Shown in pieces: positions 10,245-19,424 of a DNA stretch of 64,000 nucleotides; positions within the stretch are counted from its first letter, which is position 1, and each line of letters starts with the position of its first letter. Origin of the DNA: Fibrella aestuarina BUZ 2 (lineage in GTDB: Bacteria; Bacteroidota; Bacteroidia; Cytophagales; Spirosomataceae); contig NC_020054.1 in NCBI RefSeq assembly GCF_000331105.1, positions 4,067,477-4,131,476 on the forward strand, read 5' to 3'. The notes beneath the pieces were generated by a model. It did not search any database, was not told the DNA's origin, and saw only the letters and a program-made list of their open reading frames with translations. Position numbers and translations under genes: made by a program.

Positions 10245-13200
10245 TTAGTCGAAGTAGGTGGTGATCGACAGCAGATCCAGACTGACAGGATCGGCGTCAT
10301 TGGAAAACGTCAGGGTTACCAGCAGGTAGCCATCGCGCAGGGGTTGTTTGAGGCCGTTCCAGTCCCATTCGTGGAGCGGCACCATCAGCCCGCCATCTTC
10401 GTAAAAGCAGCGCTCGTCGATCGGCGGGGTCAGCTCGTGTTGAAAAGCCGCCTCGGGCCGTGACGTCCGAAGCGAAACGTGCACCAGCTGGCGGGCAGCC
10501 GCCTGCGGCATATTCAGCTTCAGGGTGTTGAAGGTCATCATGCGGCCTGGTGCGACCACGGCCGTCAGCACCGTGGGCTGCGGTTGGCCGTACCAGGTGC
10601 CGGGGCTACCCTGATTGTGCACCCAGAGCGTTGCCGACTCCTCTTGCACCGACAGCAGCGCGCCGCCCCGGTTCAAATACCGCCGGGGTGCAATCGGGTA
10701 CTGGCCCATAATCGCCCCCAGCCGGGTTTGGTACACCCACGTCTGGGGCTGACCACCCGGCCGGTTAAACGTCAACAGCACTTCGCCAGTGCTGGCATCA
10801 GCCCCAGCGCGGCAGTCGTAGCCCGGCTGGCCAAAGGGGGCCGTCAGCAGGGGCGCCGAAATCGCTTTGATGCTGTCGTCGATGTTTTCCCGGATCGACA
10901 GCGGATCGATGCCACCCGCCAGCCGGTGCAACACCCCGCGCCGGGCATCCCAGGCCCCCACCTGACCGCCCACCTTCCACACCGACAACGGGTGCTGGGT
11001 GCCAAACTCACGGCTCAGGGGAATCTCTTTGCGGAACACCGCGCCGCTGTCGGTCTGCACGGTGCCATCGGCACCCGACTGAAACTGCGCGACCTCCAGG
11101 GGAATAAGGCACGTACCCGCCTGCTGGTAGCAGATCAGGCCCGAGCCCTCCGCCCGGATCAGCTCGACGATGCCACCTAGCCTGCCGTCGACGCGGCCCA
11201 TGTCGCCCACCAGATGCTGCCGCCAGGCATCCCAGCGCGAAGAATCCGACCGTTTTGGGGTCCACACAAAGCCCGCCGGATCGTCGGTGATCTCGATCAG
11301 ATCACTCGGTCTGGGCGCGTAGGGCACCAGCCCCGTGGTCACCAGCAGCGTACGGTTGTAGTTGGGATCGTCGGGCTGGTAGGGCCGCAGACCGTTGGCG
11401 GTCTGCGGCTTGATGTTGTCGCAGTCGGCGATTTCGGGCCGCACGGCGTTGCGGGCGAACGAGCGGCCAGGCATCAACATAAGGTTGTACTTGGTTTCAA
11501 TGGGCACGATGTGTCCCACCGAATAGTCGTTCTTCGAGCAATCGCCGGAGGCAAAGGGGAAAATGCGCAGAAAATCCCACAGCTGTACGTGCCCGTCCCC
11601 ACCCCACAATTCGACGTCGTTGTAGACGTAATGCGTCACCCGGCCCAACGTACCCCGCCGCTTTTCGGCCTGTTCCAGCCAGGTAGGCGTCAGCGGCTGA
11701 AAATGCCCGATGCTTTCGTAGGGTAGGCCGGGTACGTCGTTTTCGCCCGTAGCCGTGGGCAGGCTAGCCACCTGCTCGTAGTTCGCTAGCCGGAAGCTGA
11801 ACGGCTTATCGGAATTGCCTTGCTCATCGACAACGGGGCAGGCATCGACGGCTTTCCAATCCAGCGCGCGCAAAAGTAGCGAACCCCGACGGATCAGGCC
11901 GTGCACGATCACCGGCGCGAAGATATTGGGGCTCAGCTGCGGATGCACCGCCGTCTCAAACATCAGGTTCTGATCCGTCTTATCCCACTCTTTGTAGGTA
12001 TCGACGAATTGGCGGTCGAGTAGCAGCCCACCCGACAACCGGGTGGTGTCGCCCAGCCGCGGGCGTCCGTTTTTAGCCAGCACCTCCAGGCGGGCGTAGC
12101 GCCGGGTCTCGTAGCTTTTGGCGTACCCATGCGTAGTCACCCCGTTGATTGCCGGTGCCAGGCCAACATAGATAGCGCCGGTCGGCTGGCTGACGATGCC
12201 CACGTGCCGCAGCACATCGCCCGATGTAATTCCCCGGAACGTACCCTCGATGAGCAGATCGGGGGAGTGGTAGGTGAAAATATTGGGTTGGGAAAAGGTT
12301 CTATTGTACGCGCCCCGATCGCCCTCGCAGGGCGTATCGATTGGGTACTTAAACCGGTCCGGCAGCTCACTTTGCGTTTTAAAGTTGTTGCCTCGGGGCA
12401 GCGGAAACGTCAGAAAATCGGTCCGGTTGTCGTTGCGCTTGTTGCCGGTTTCGCAATAGTCCGTGCGACAGACGGGCACCACGATCCCCTGATGCAGCAG
12501 CCGGGGTTGGCGCGGCCGACGCACGAGCATGAAGCCAGACACGCGCAGGTTACCCGCAGCGTCGTAGAGCTGATCCGTGGGCAGCGCCAGGCCTGACACG
12601 TTGAGGCCCATAATGCGGGGCTGCGGGAAGGGGTAAACCGACAGCTCACCCGTCAGCCGGTAGTAATCCTCCTCACCATTGGGCCCGGCATCCGCCTGAT
12701 TGGGAAATGTATAGGCTGGGATCGGCTGCACGTACATGGGTTGCCCCTGCCGGTCCAGCAGCAGAACGCCAAACTCGTAGGTTTCTCCCCGGAAATACGA
12801 CCCGTGCAGGTATTCCCAGACCTGCCCTTTGTCGTTGGCGTAATCGTCGGTGATGGTATAGGTTTCGGCCACCGAGCCAAATAGGCGGCGCGTAATGCCC
12901 ATCGTGCTGACGGGCGTCGAGGTGAGCGGGTTGCCATCATCGCGCCCCGAAATAAGGTTGGTCAGCGCGTCAAAGGTGCTGTTGCCCTGGATGTCGGCCC
13001 CCACCGTTTTCAACTCGGGCGTCAGGCTGACCGTCGACACATCCATCTGCAGGGTCGGGGCCAGCCGCAGCCCCCCCTCCACGAGCCGGTCGGCTTCAGT
13101 ACTTAACGTACCCACGCGCTCGAGGACCAGGTTGCGGGCCAGTAGATCGCTAACCGTCAGCTCCTCGCCTTCCAACTGGGTGATGTTCACCCGCAGGCGA

Positions 13201-14201
13201 TTGCCAAAGGCGTCACCCGTGGCCTGTACCTGCTGGGCGATATCGATGGCAGGCAGCGCGATGATCTTACTGGGTTTGCCCAGGGTGTCGTAGTAGAGCG
13301 CCACCACGCGCACCTTCGCCCAGCGCGTATCGACGCCCCGCAGTTCCAGGGCAAGGCCTTCTCGGGTGAGCACGCCCGAGGCGCCCATCGTGCGGTTGTG
13401 AAAATTACTACGCAGACTGATTTGCCGGACCGGGTCGGCATCGTCAAGCGGGAACTCGGTCACAAACAGCCGCTGCGTAATGTAGGGGATAGCCGAGCGA
13501 ACGCCTTCAGGGTGTTCGTAATACACCCCAAACTGATAACACCCCGACAGTAGCCGACCACTGATGCGGCCTAGCGGCTTGATCAGCGGCGGCACCATGT
13601 CGGGCCGATCACAAAAGCCATGCACGGAAAAATAAGCCGGGTAATACCCGTCGGGCTGCAGCGTGGGTACGTTGCGGATGTTCAGCACAGACTTAATACC
13701 CCGGCGCGTGGTCCAGTACACCCGCTCGACCAGCTCGTTGGCGTACACGGTTTCCAGCCGGGGCGTGTCGTCGAGGGCAAAACCCAGTCGCATATGGGTC
13801 GCATCGGCGGGCGTGCGGCGGCGGTAGGCCTCACCCGGCACGTGCGGATCAAAGGCGTCGTCGTAGAGCACCGTATAGGCACCTGCCGCGACGCTATCGC
13901 CCTGCGGCTCGTCGAAGGCCCACAGCCCGATCTGCGAGCGGCTACCCGTCGTGGTTAGCAGCACCGTACCCAGCCGGGTATCGATATGGGCCAGGTAACG
14001 CTGACCACCCGACAGTTGCAGCACGGCTCTCGTGCCGGGCAGGTTGACGATGGTACCGCCTTTGCCCAGCGTGGGGTCATCCACGTCGGGGTTCACCACG
14101 ATACGGCCATTCGACAGCGTACGGTAGGTGCCTGTCGGCTGGCGGTGGGCATCGACGTCCTGATGCAGCCCCCGCTCGAAGGTTTGCGTGAGTTGTGGCA
14201 T
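10245..14201 (-). CDS. Muzzle/tail stabilisation-like protein of crAss type, 1318 aa
   Basis: The ATG at 14201 (MPQLTQTFERG), 2 bp after the preceding stop, gives 1318 aa. The first ~200 residues follow a pattern I associate with the crAss-like muzzle/stabilisation protein and more distantly P22 gp10-like tail hubs: an opening with G-L-x-x-D-x-D and a Tyr-Arg-x-x-x-N-G-R-I strand, an N-L-P-G-T segment, repeated beta strands, and then VYWTTRRGIKSVLNI. The remainder is beta-rich with many Tyr, Gly and Pro residues and no membrane segment. It follows the small ring-like gene and precedes the large internal proteins, which is the ring > muzzle > cargo order of crAss-like phages. In a virion it would close the tail tube. 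Assignment is by pattern and synteny, not by a search. Confidence 0.75.
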   Translation of the reverse strand: MPQLTQTFERGLHQDVDAHRQPTGTYRTLSNGRIVVNPDVDDPTLGKGGTIVNLPGTRAVLQLSGGQRYLAHIDTRLGTVLLTTTGSRSQIGLWAFDEPQGDSVAAGAYTVLYDDAFDPHVPGEAYRRRTPADATHMRLGFALDDTPRLETVYANELVERVYWTTRRGIKSVLNIRNVPTLQPDGYYPAYFSVHGFCDRPDMVPPLIKPLGRISGRLLSGCYQFGVYYEHPEGVRSAIPYITQRLFVTEFPLDDADPVRQISLRSNFHNRTMGASGVLTREGLALELRGVDTRWAKVRVVALYYDTLGKPSKIIALPAIDIAQQVQATGDAFGNRLRVNITQLEGEELTVSDLLARNLVLERVGTLSTEADRLVEGGLRLAPTLQMDVSTVSLTPELKTVGADIQGNSTFDALTNLISGRDDGNPLTSTPVSTMGITRRLFGSVAETYTITDDYANDKGQVWEYLHGSYFRGETYEFGVLLLDRQGQPMYVQPIPAYTFPNQADAGPNGEEDYYRLTGELSVYPFPQPRIMGLNVSGLALPTDQLYDAAGNLRVSGFMLVRRPRQPRLLHQGIVVPVCRTDYCETGNKRNDNRTDFLTFPLPRGNNFKTQSELPDRFKYPIDTPCEGDRGAYNRTFSQPNIFTYHSPDLLIEGTFRGITSGDVLRHVGIVSQPTGAIYVGLAPAINGVTTHGYAKSYETRRYARLEVLAKNGRPRLGDTTRLSGGLLLDRQFVDTYKEWDKTDQNLMFETAVHPQLSPNIFAPVIVHGLIRRGSLLLRALDWKAVDACPVVDEQGNSDKPFSFRLANYEQVASLPTATGENDVPGLPYESIGHFQPLTPTWLEQAEKRRGTLGRVTHYVYNDVELWGGDGHVQLWDFLRIFPFASGDCSKNDYSVGHIVPIETKYNLMLMPGRSFARNAVRPEIADCDNIKPQTANGLRPYQPDDPNYNRTLLVTTGLVPYAPRPSDLIEITDDPAGFVWTPKRSDSSRWDAWRQHLVGDMGRVDGRLGGIVELIRAEGSGLICYQQAGTCLIPLEVAQFQSGADGTVQTDSGAVFRKEIPLSREFGTQHPLSVWKVGGQVGAWDARRGVLHRLAGGIDPLSIRENIDDSIKAISAPLLTAPFGQPGYDCRAGADASTGEVLLTFNRPGGQPQTWVYQTRLGAIMGQYPIAPRRYLNRGGALLSVQEESATLWVHNQGSPGTWYGQPQPTVLTAVVAPGRMMTFNTLKLNMPQAAARQLVHVSLRTSRPEAAFQHELTPPIDERCFYEDGGLMVPLHEWDWNGLKQPLRDGYLLVTLTFSNDADPVSLDLLSITTYFD

Positions 14202-14203
14202 GG

Positions 14204-14800
14204 TTATTCGTGATAGCCGATGTAGCGGCGGATGGTCCGGTCGGCGGCTTCGCCTCTGGGCGTCAGGGCGGCGCGCGCGCGACCGATCCAAGTGTCGGCG
14301 CTGCGTTGCAGGCTGCTGCGTTCACCGAAGCGGGGGTGTTGCGGCTGGGTGCCCAGCACTTCGGCCAGACACAGGTCGTAGGCCGCTGGAAAGCAGGCCT
14401 CGGGTATCAGCGCCTGCTCGTCGGCATCGGTCTGGAGCCGGTAGCCGCGCACGTAGAGGGCCGCGCCAGTGAAATACGGGAAGGTAACGCCGTAGGGATC
14501 ACGCTGCATCGTCAGCACGTGCAGGGGCCCCAGCTGATCGGTCGGCCCCTCGACCGCCGTCCAGTCGGCGCCGTTAAGCGACGCGTCGGTAATGGTCAGA
14601 ATTGAATCGGCCAGTTCAATACGCCGGTTGGTGGGCAGGTTGACGGGCTCCACGAAGCGCACGCCCACCCGCTCGTAACCGATCCGGCGCCACAGGCGGG
14701 TACGTAACGTGTTGATCACCCGCACGCGGAAGGCCTGCACGTCGCCGACCGACACGTCCTGTTGCAGCTGATCGAGTAAATCGTCGATCGTATAAGTCAT
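14204..14800 (-). CDS. Head-tail adaptor/ring-like protein, 198 aa
   Basis: The ATG at 14800 gives 198 aa. It begins with an acidic helix (MTYTIDDLLDQLQQD), followed by helices and a central beta section (FVEPVNLPTNRRIELADSI), and ends with helices carrying IGRARAALTPRG. Size, helix-rich fold and position immediately before the muzzle-like gene match the P22 gp4-like adaptor, called R1 in crAss-like phages. Spacing is 2 bp on each side to the 235-aa and 1318-aa genes, so translation is probably coupled. A ring role between portal and muzzle is inferred; primary sequence alone does not prove it. Confidence 0.7.
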   Translation of the reverse strand: MTYTIDDLLDQLQQDVSVGDVQAFRVRVINTLRTRLWRRIGYERVGVRFVEPVNLPTNRRIELADSILTITDASLNGADWTAVEGPTDQLGPLHVLTMQRDPYGVTFPYFTGAALYVRGYRLQTDADEQALIPEACFPAAYDLCLAEVLGTQPQHPRFGERSSLQRSADTWIGRARAALTPRGEAADRTIRRYIGYHE

Positions 14801-14802
14801 GG

Positions 14803-15510
14803 CTAGGGTTTGTTGAGGGCGTTTTCAGTGCCGTTATTGATTTGGTCTTTGCGTTGAAAGGTGGCCACCGCACCCCCTTTGAGCCGGATTTCAGCCCGCT
14901 CGACCATCACCGCCCGGTCGTCCAGCCCGATGGGCATGGGCCACAGCCAACGCAGCGGATCATTGATGTCGGCCTCGACGCCCCCGGTGAACGGGTTGGC
15001 CGGGACGCCACTGACGATCACCTGCGACACGGCCAGCGTGCGGGGGCCGTGAAAGATTTCCAGGTACGGCCCCACGTGCACGTAGGCGCCGCGCCGGGTG
15101 AGTTTAGCGGTGCGCTCCAGGGAGGCTACCGTTCCAGCCGGCACGAAGGAGGTACTGCCCACCAGCACACCCGTGATGTAGGAAGTGCCGCCCCGGTTGG
15201 CGTAGGTACCGATCGTTGCGCGGCGGCGATGCAGCTGCTGGGAGGGCGTCATGGTCGGCTCATCAACGCGGCTCAGCGTCACCGTGCGGGTAACGATGCG
15301 CTGGGGATCGGCCGCCAGATTATTGCGAAACTCCAGCGCATCGCCGCTTTTTCGAATAAACGCGTACTGCTCGATGAGCAGATCCTCAATTTCCCGAATG
15401 CCGATCGTGGCGTCGTCGGTAACCGCTCCACCATAGACGTTCTGCTGCACCCGCATGGCCAGCGCGCGCAGCGAGTCGGGATGCACACTTAGGCTGTCAG
15501 ATTGTTCCAT
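14803..15510 (-). CDS. Virion ring/structural-like protein, 235 aa
   Basis: The ATG at 15510 gives 235 aa. The N-terminal half has the outline HPDSLRALAMRVQQNVYGG, then IREIEDLLIEQYAFIRKS, which resembles small structural/ring proteins lying beside the muzzle in Bacteroidota podoviruses (start helix, 'nv.gg' turn, then a helix of the 'l+..ya.i+k' kind). The C-terminal half is beta-rich (GPYLEIFHGPRTLAVSQVIVSG; PLRWLWPMPIGLDD). The gene overlaps the end of the 184-aa gene by 22 bp and ends 2 bp before the next, so it belongs to one translational block. Membership of the ring group (R2-R4) is inference; an unrelated minor structural protein remains possible. Confidence 0.65.
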   Translation of the reverse strand: MEQSDSLSVHPDSLRALAMRVQQNVYGGAVTDDATIGIREIEDLLIEQYAFIRKSGDALEFRNNLAADPQRIVTRTVTLSRVDEPTMTPSQQLHRRRATIGTYANRGGTSYITGVLVGSTSFVPAGTVASLERTAKLTRRGAYVHVGPYLEIFHGPRTLAVSQVIVSGVPANPFTGGVEADINDPLRWLWPMPIGLDDRAVMVERAEIRLKGGAVATFQRKDQINNGTENALNKP

Positions 15511-16043
15511 ATCATGTCGAGCGAAATCATCCCCCCCGTACCCAGCGCCCGAACTAACTCCGTTTCCTGTTCGGCCAGGTCTTTAGTGAGGTCTTTGAGG
15601 TACTTGTTGAGGTCGGTTTTACTTTTGATATTCTTGGTAATTTCGTCCGGTTTATTGGCGTCGAGCTTGATGGCCGTCAGCGTCTGGTTACAGGAAATGA
15701 TTTCCTCGGTTAAGCTCAGCCAGCGTTCCAGACTCGGCATTTGCAGGAAGCTGTAGAGTTCCTTGGCGGCCTCGGGAAACAGCTTATCGGTGTAGAGTTT
15801 GGTAGGGTAGGTTGCCCGCCCACTCGCTTGTTTGTTGATGCCCCGTTGCCGCAGGGTGTCGATCACCTGTTCGTCGCGGTCGGCATCCGCCGTGAGGTGG
15901 CGCAGCAGCAGGGGATGGGAAAACCAGGCCACGTAGTGTAGCCCGGCATCCCCCCAGCGGTTATAGATTGATTGCAGGGCTGGCTTTTGCAACACCACGT
16001 CGGTGACGAAGGAAAAGCCAGCCTCGGGATCAAAAATGACCAT
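15489..16043 (-). CDS. Uncharacterised virion-operon protein, 184 aa
   Basis: The ATG at 16043 gives 184 aa with its stop inside the start of the next gene (22 bp overlap). The first half is mixed alpha/beta with aromatic residues (YNRWGDAGLHYVAWFSHPLLLRH); the second half is a charged amphipathic helix region (LKDLTKDLAEQETELVRAL), probably coiled coil. No signal peptide, membrane segment or catalytic motif is seen. It lies between the acidic repeat protein and the ring-like protein in the portal operon. Its place fits a small scaffold, chaperone or minor structural protein, but I do not recognise the family. It is too short and of the wrong composition to be a typical HK97-fold major capsid protein. 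Confidence 0.7.
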   Translation of the reverse strand: MVIFDPEAGFSFVTDVVLQKPALQSIYNRWGDAGLHYVAWFSHPLLLRHLTADADRDEQVIDTLRQRGINKQASGRATYPTKLYTDKLFPEAAKELYSFLQMPSLERWLSLTEEIISCNQTLTAIKLDANKPDEITKNIKSKTDLNKYLKDLTKDLAEQETELVRALGTGGMISLDMIWNNLTA

Positions 16044-16046
16044 GCC

Positions 16047-16862
16047 TTATTCGGATTTTGGCGCAGCAGGCGCCCGACGACGCGATGATTTTGCGGGCGG
16101 TGCCTGCGTACCCCCATCACCCTGACTGCCATCACCCTGACTGCCATCACCTTGGTTGCCGTCGCCCTGGCTGCTGTCACCGCCCTCTTCGACACCCTGG
16201 CCGTTGTTGACTTGGTCACTATCGCCCTGTGCACCGTCCTGCTGTGCACCGTCCTGCTGGCTATCATCGGCCGATTTATTATCACCCGCGCCTTCATTTC
16301 CCGCCTCAGCGTCGTCAGCCGAACCGCCCACCGGTGGAACTATCGGATCGGGGACCGCTTGCCCGGTCTTATCATCCGTTGAGTCGCCAGTAGTGGGCGA
16401 ATTGGATTCAGCCCCCTCAGTTTTAGCATCGGTGACCAGTGACTGATCCCACTCTTTGTAGCCTTGTTGGCTGGCCGTCATTACCTCGCCATCGGGCGTT
16501 GTGGGCGGGAGCTGATCAGACGGCGTAGACTCCTCTCCTATCATCGGCGAACCAGACCTTACACCTACAATACCACTTGTCTTGGCGTCATACAGCGCCT
16601 GAAGGGTTTCATCGACGGGCGGCTCGGTGGCATCCTTCCAGCTGACCATGTAATAGTCGTCCAGACCCTCCACGGGCGTCAGCGTGTACTTACCGTCTTC
16701 TTCCAACAGGGTTTTATTCGCCGCTGAGACGCGCACCATGCCGCCCAGCGATAGGTCGCCACCGTCAGCTGCCTGTTCGATGGCCGCCAGGATGGTCTTT
16801 AACTCCAGCCGCTCAGGGCTATACGTGGTGGCCAGTTGCTTGGCCTCATGCGCAGTAAACAT
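16047..16862 (-). CDS. Acidic protein with folded N-terminus and disordered tandem-repeat tail, 271 aa
   Basis: The ATG at 16862 gives 271 aa. The first ~100 residues look folded, opening with a helix (MFTAHEAKQLATTYS) and a beta section ending DDYYMVSWKD. From about residue 115 the protein becomes a low-complexity acidic tail rich in Gly, Asp, Ser, Gln and Asn. Near residues 235-255 a short GDGNQ/SQGDG unit repeats several times, encoded by near-identical 15-bp DNA repeats at about 16110-16170. The last ~17 residues are basic (KSSRRRAPAAPKS). It lies 5 bp after the portal gene and 3 bp before the 184-aa gene. Acidic core plus basic tip would suit a scaffold or assembly factor; that is a guess. 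Confidence 0.75.
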   Translation of the reverse strand: MFTAHEAKQLATTYSPERLELKTILAAIEQAADGGDLSLGGMVRVSAANKTLLEEDGKYTLTPVEGLDDYYMVSWKDATEPPVDETLQALYDAKTSGIVGVRSGSPMIGEESTPSDQLPPTTPDGEVMTASQQGYKEWDQSLVTDAKTEGAESNSPTTGDSTDDKTGQAVPDPIVPPVGGSADDAEAGNEGAGDNKSADDSQQDGAQQDGAQGDSDQVNNGQGVEEGGDSSQGDGNQGDGSQGDGSQGDGGTQAPPAKSSRRRAPAAPKSE

Positions 16863-16867
16863 ATCAA

Positions 16868-19312
16868 TTAGGATTTATTGGTTGACTCGTTTTCGTGTTC
16901 GCGCTTGTAGTCCAGCTCCATTTCTTTGAGCTTGAGTTCTTTGCGCTCGTTGATCTCGGCAACGGCTTTGTCGCCTTCGTTCTTCTTCTCCTGAAGCGCC
17001 AAATCGAACTGCTGCTTTTCGCGCTGCTGTTGCAACTGGATCTCGGCCGTTTTCTGACCCGCTGCGGCTTCGTCGGCCTTACGCTGCTGCTGCTGCTGGT
17101 TGATCTGCCGCAGCTTGGCCAGCCCCTCGGTGGGGTTATCTTCCACCTGAATGGTCATCAGCGCCTCGTATTCTTCGGCGGACGCACTGGCAGCCATAAT
17201 TTTGACCATTTCGGTCAACAGTTGCTTTTTGTCGGCCAGCGACTTACCCGATTGCAGGTAGATCCCAAAGTCAGCCAGGCTTAGACTGGTCGTCAATCGA
17301 AGTACCTGCTGCTCACGTTCCGACAACCGCACCACCATATCGGCGTCTTTGGCGTACAGAAACTTGAGGATATCGGCCGCCGTCTGCAGGACCTGGGTCA
17401 TCAGGTCGTTGTGCTCCATGTTGAAATCGACGTTCAGCAGCTGCTGCCCGGCCAGATTCATCTGCTGTTTGGTGGCCGACTGGTAGGGGTTACCCGCTCC
17501 CTGCACGTCGGCGCCGTTGCCGACCCGCACCTCGTAGCCCTGCTTAATGGTCCGAATCATCATGAACAGATCGGCGATCTGCTTCAGGTCATTCGACACT
17601 TTCACTGTCGTCAGGTGTTTGAGCGCGGCGGGGTTGTTGCGTTCGTACTCGCTCGAATCAATGCGGACGACGCCCGACTGCTTGATGTTGTAGAGGTAGG
17701 TGATCGGATCATGCCCGTGCACGTCGTCGACAATCAGTGCCTCCTCGTAGCCCATGCCCGCGACAAACTGGTTGATCTTCTGGTGCAGGATGTTCACCTT
17801 GACGGCATCCTCTTCCCCCAGTTTGACCATCGACTTATCGTAAGACACCCGCAGGGCGATCGGCCAGTTGATGCGGTCCCGCTCGGAGGTGTCAGTAGCC
17901 CAGTCGGGTTGGTGCTCATATGGCCCGATGTCGAAAAAGTCGGCGTGGCCCACGCGCAGAAACGTCCACAACTCGGGTTTACCGTAGGTCATCACCAGCC
18001 CACCCGCGCCTTTGTCTTTGTCGGCCAGCGGCGAGAAGTCAATCGAATGACTGATGTTGGCGCGGTTGACGCGCCAGGCCTCGATTTCGCGTTTGGTGGG
18101 GCGGCTCCGCTGCCCGTTCTCCACCTTATGCACCAGAAACCGTTTCTCGCGCAGCATGGTAAAGTAGTTGCGTTGCACCAGCATCTGCCGCTGCAGGCGA
18201 TTGCCCATGTAGTACGCCGGATAAAACAGGTTGTTCATCCAGTTGTATTGCATGGGCACGGCCGAACCATCCGGGGTCCACAGCGCCGAATAACCCTGCT
18301 CGGTAAAGTACGAGGCGTGCGGGTCGTAGTAGGGTAAACCGTACTTACGGGTGTTTTCCAGCGACTCGAAAAAGGAAAAGACGCCCTTCAGTCCCGTTCC
18401 CGGTTTGGTGAAATAGGTGGTGCCGTAGCGATTGAACAGCTCCGAGAGCGTCATGTAGTCGTTCACCTGGCAGGCAAACACGCTCGGGTCGTGCAGCGTC
18501 TCGATCGGTCGCCCACCCGACAGCCACCGCACCTGGTTGGGGTGCACCGGCTCAGCCACCAGTTCGGTTCCTTTGCGCACGTCCAGGTGGACGGCCTGGG
18601 CATTCAGATCAAATTTGTGGCCCAGCGTGGCGCGCACCATCCGGCGAAACGAGGGCTGAAACGTCAGGTGCTTGAGCAGCTTGGTCATGATGCCCTCCAC
18701 CTGCTCGACACCTGTCGCATAAGCCAGCCAGTCGTCGGGGGCTTTGGGTACCTTAATCTTGGGGTTGATCAGCGCGCGGGCGGCCCCGTCCCCTTCACTG
18801 GCCATCTGCCCAAAAAGCGCCTGTGTCAGCATGGCCGCGCCACGATCGGCATCGTCGAGAATCGACTGCTTGGCGAAGGCCTGGCTAATGTTGCTGGCCG
18901 AAAACTCAATGGGCTGCCCGATGATCTGGGCGATAAGCGTCTTTTTGGCTTCCTCGAAAAAATGATTGTCCTTCAGGGGTAGCACCGGCCCCTGCCCAAA
19001 CAACAACAGCATGGGGTCGTAATCATCCCTACGCAGTTTTCCGGCGGCAACCTCACTCTGATAGGGCTTGTTGGGATTGTGTGACCCGTAGAGCGGATGC
19101 GGATTGAGCAGCATCACGTCGGATAACTGCTGGCAATGCCGAATCAACTCAGCCGGTTTTTTAGCAAACGCATCGCGCCAGGTCAGCACCGGCTGGTTCA
19201 GTACGTGGCTGGTGTAACTGGTAATGGCACCGTAGACCGGGGCGGGTACCCCCGACTGCCCCAGCAGCGCGCTGCGGTAATTTTCTTCGTGTTGCTGGAG
19301 TAGCGTTTGCAT
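16868..19312 (-). CDS. Portal-like protein, 814 aa, with C-terminal coiled coil
   Basis: The ATG at 19312 (MQTLLQQHEEN) is preferred to a GTG 12 bp upstream. The central part has portal-like features: LNAQAVHLDVRKGTEL followed by PVHPNQVRW and a YMTLSELFNRYG helix, and further on KVNILHQKINQFVAG, which could be the crown/stem region. After GNPYQSATKQQMNLAGQQLL comes SLADFGIYLQSG and then a strongly charged coiled coil of about 100 residues (EIQLQQQREKQQFDLALQ) to the end. This layout and length recall portals of crAss-like phages, in which the ring sits at the capsid vertex and nucleates assembly. It is the first gene of the virion operon and has its own -7 box about 30 bp upstream. A terminase gene, usual just before a portal, is absent here. 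Confidence 0.75.
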   Translation of the reverse strand: MQTLLQQHEENYRSALLGQSGVPAPVYGAITSYTSHVLNQPVLTWRDAFAKKPAELIRHCQQLSDVMLLNPHPLYGSHNPNKPYQSEVAAGKLRRDDYDPMLLLFGQGPVLPLKDNHFFEEAKKTLIAQIIGQPIEFSASNISQAFAKQSILDDADRGAAMLTQALFGQMASEGDGAARALINPKIKVPKAPDDWLAYATGVEQVEGIMTKLLKHLTFQPSFRRMVRATLGHKFDLNAQAVHLDVRKGTELVAEPVHPNQVRWLSGGRPIETLHDPSVFACQVNDYMTLSELFNRYGTTYFTKPGTGLKGVFSFFESLENTRKYGLPYYDPHASYFTEQGYSALWTPDGSAVPMQYNWMNNLFYPAYYMGNRLQRQMLVQRNYFTMLREKRFLVHKVENGQRSRPTKREIEAWRVNRANISHSIDFSPLADKDKGAGGLVMTYGKPELWTFLRVGHADFFDIGPYEHQPDWATDTSERDRINWPIALRVSYDKSMVKLGEEDAVKVNILHQKINQFVAGMGYEEALIVDDVHGHDPITYLYNIKQSGVVRIDSSEYERNNPAALKHLTTVKVSNDLKQIADLFMMIRTIKQGYEVRVGNGADVQGAGNPYQSATKQQMNLAGQQLLNVDFNMEHNDLMTQVLQTAADILKFLYAKDADMVVRLSEREQQVLRLTTSLSLADFGIYLQSGKSLADKKQLLTEMVKIMAASASAEEYEALMTIQVEDNPTEGLAKLRQINQQQQQRKADEAAAGQKTAEIQLQQQREKQQFDLALQEKKNEGDKAVAEINERKELKLKEMELDYKREHENESTNKS

Positions 19313-19343
19313 GGAAAGCAGCACCCCATAGGGGTGAACTACT

Positions 19344-19351
19344 CAAAGCTA
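19344..19351 (-). promoter_or_regulatory. Predicted -7 promoter box of the virion operon
   Basis: On the minus strand this reads TAGCTTTG, a full match to the Bacteroidota TAnnTTTG box, 32 bp upstream of the portal ATG. No clear TTTG box lies at -33. The XRE and integrase genes lie upstream, so the structural genes can be transcribed independently of them. Confidence 0.5.
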
Positions 19352-19424
19352 TCCGCTCCACAGCTTGCGCGGTACGAGACTACAGACACGACGACGAAAA
19401 GAACAGCCGCTACGGCGCAACCCG

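Noticed and set aside
14803..16862. Major capsid protein among the small genes after the portal
   Set aside because: The proteins are 184-271 aa, one largely disordered and acidic, and none shows an HK97-fold-like pattern.
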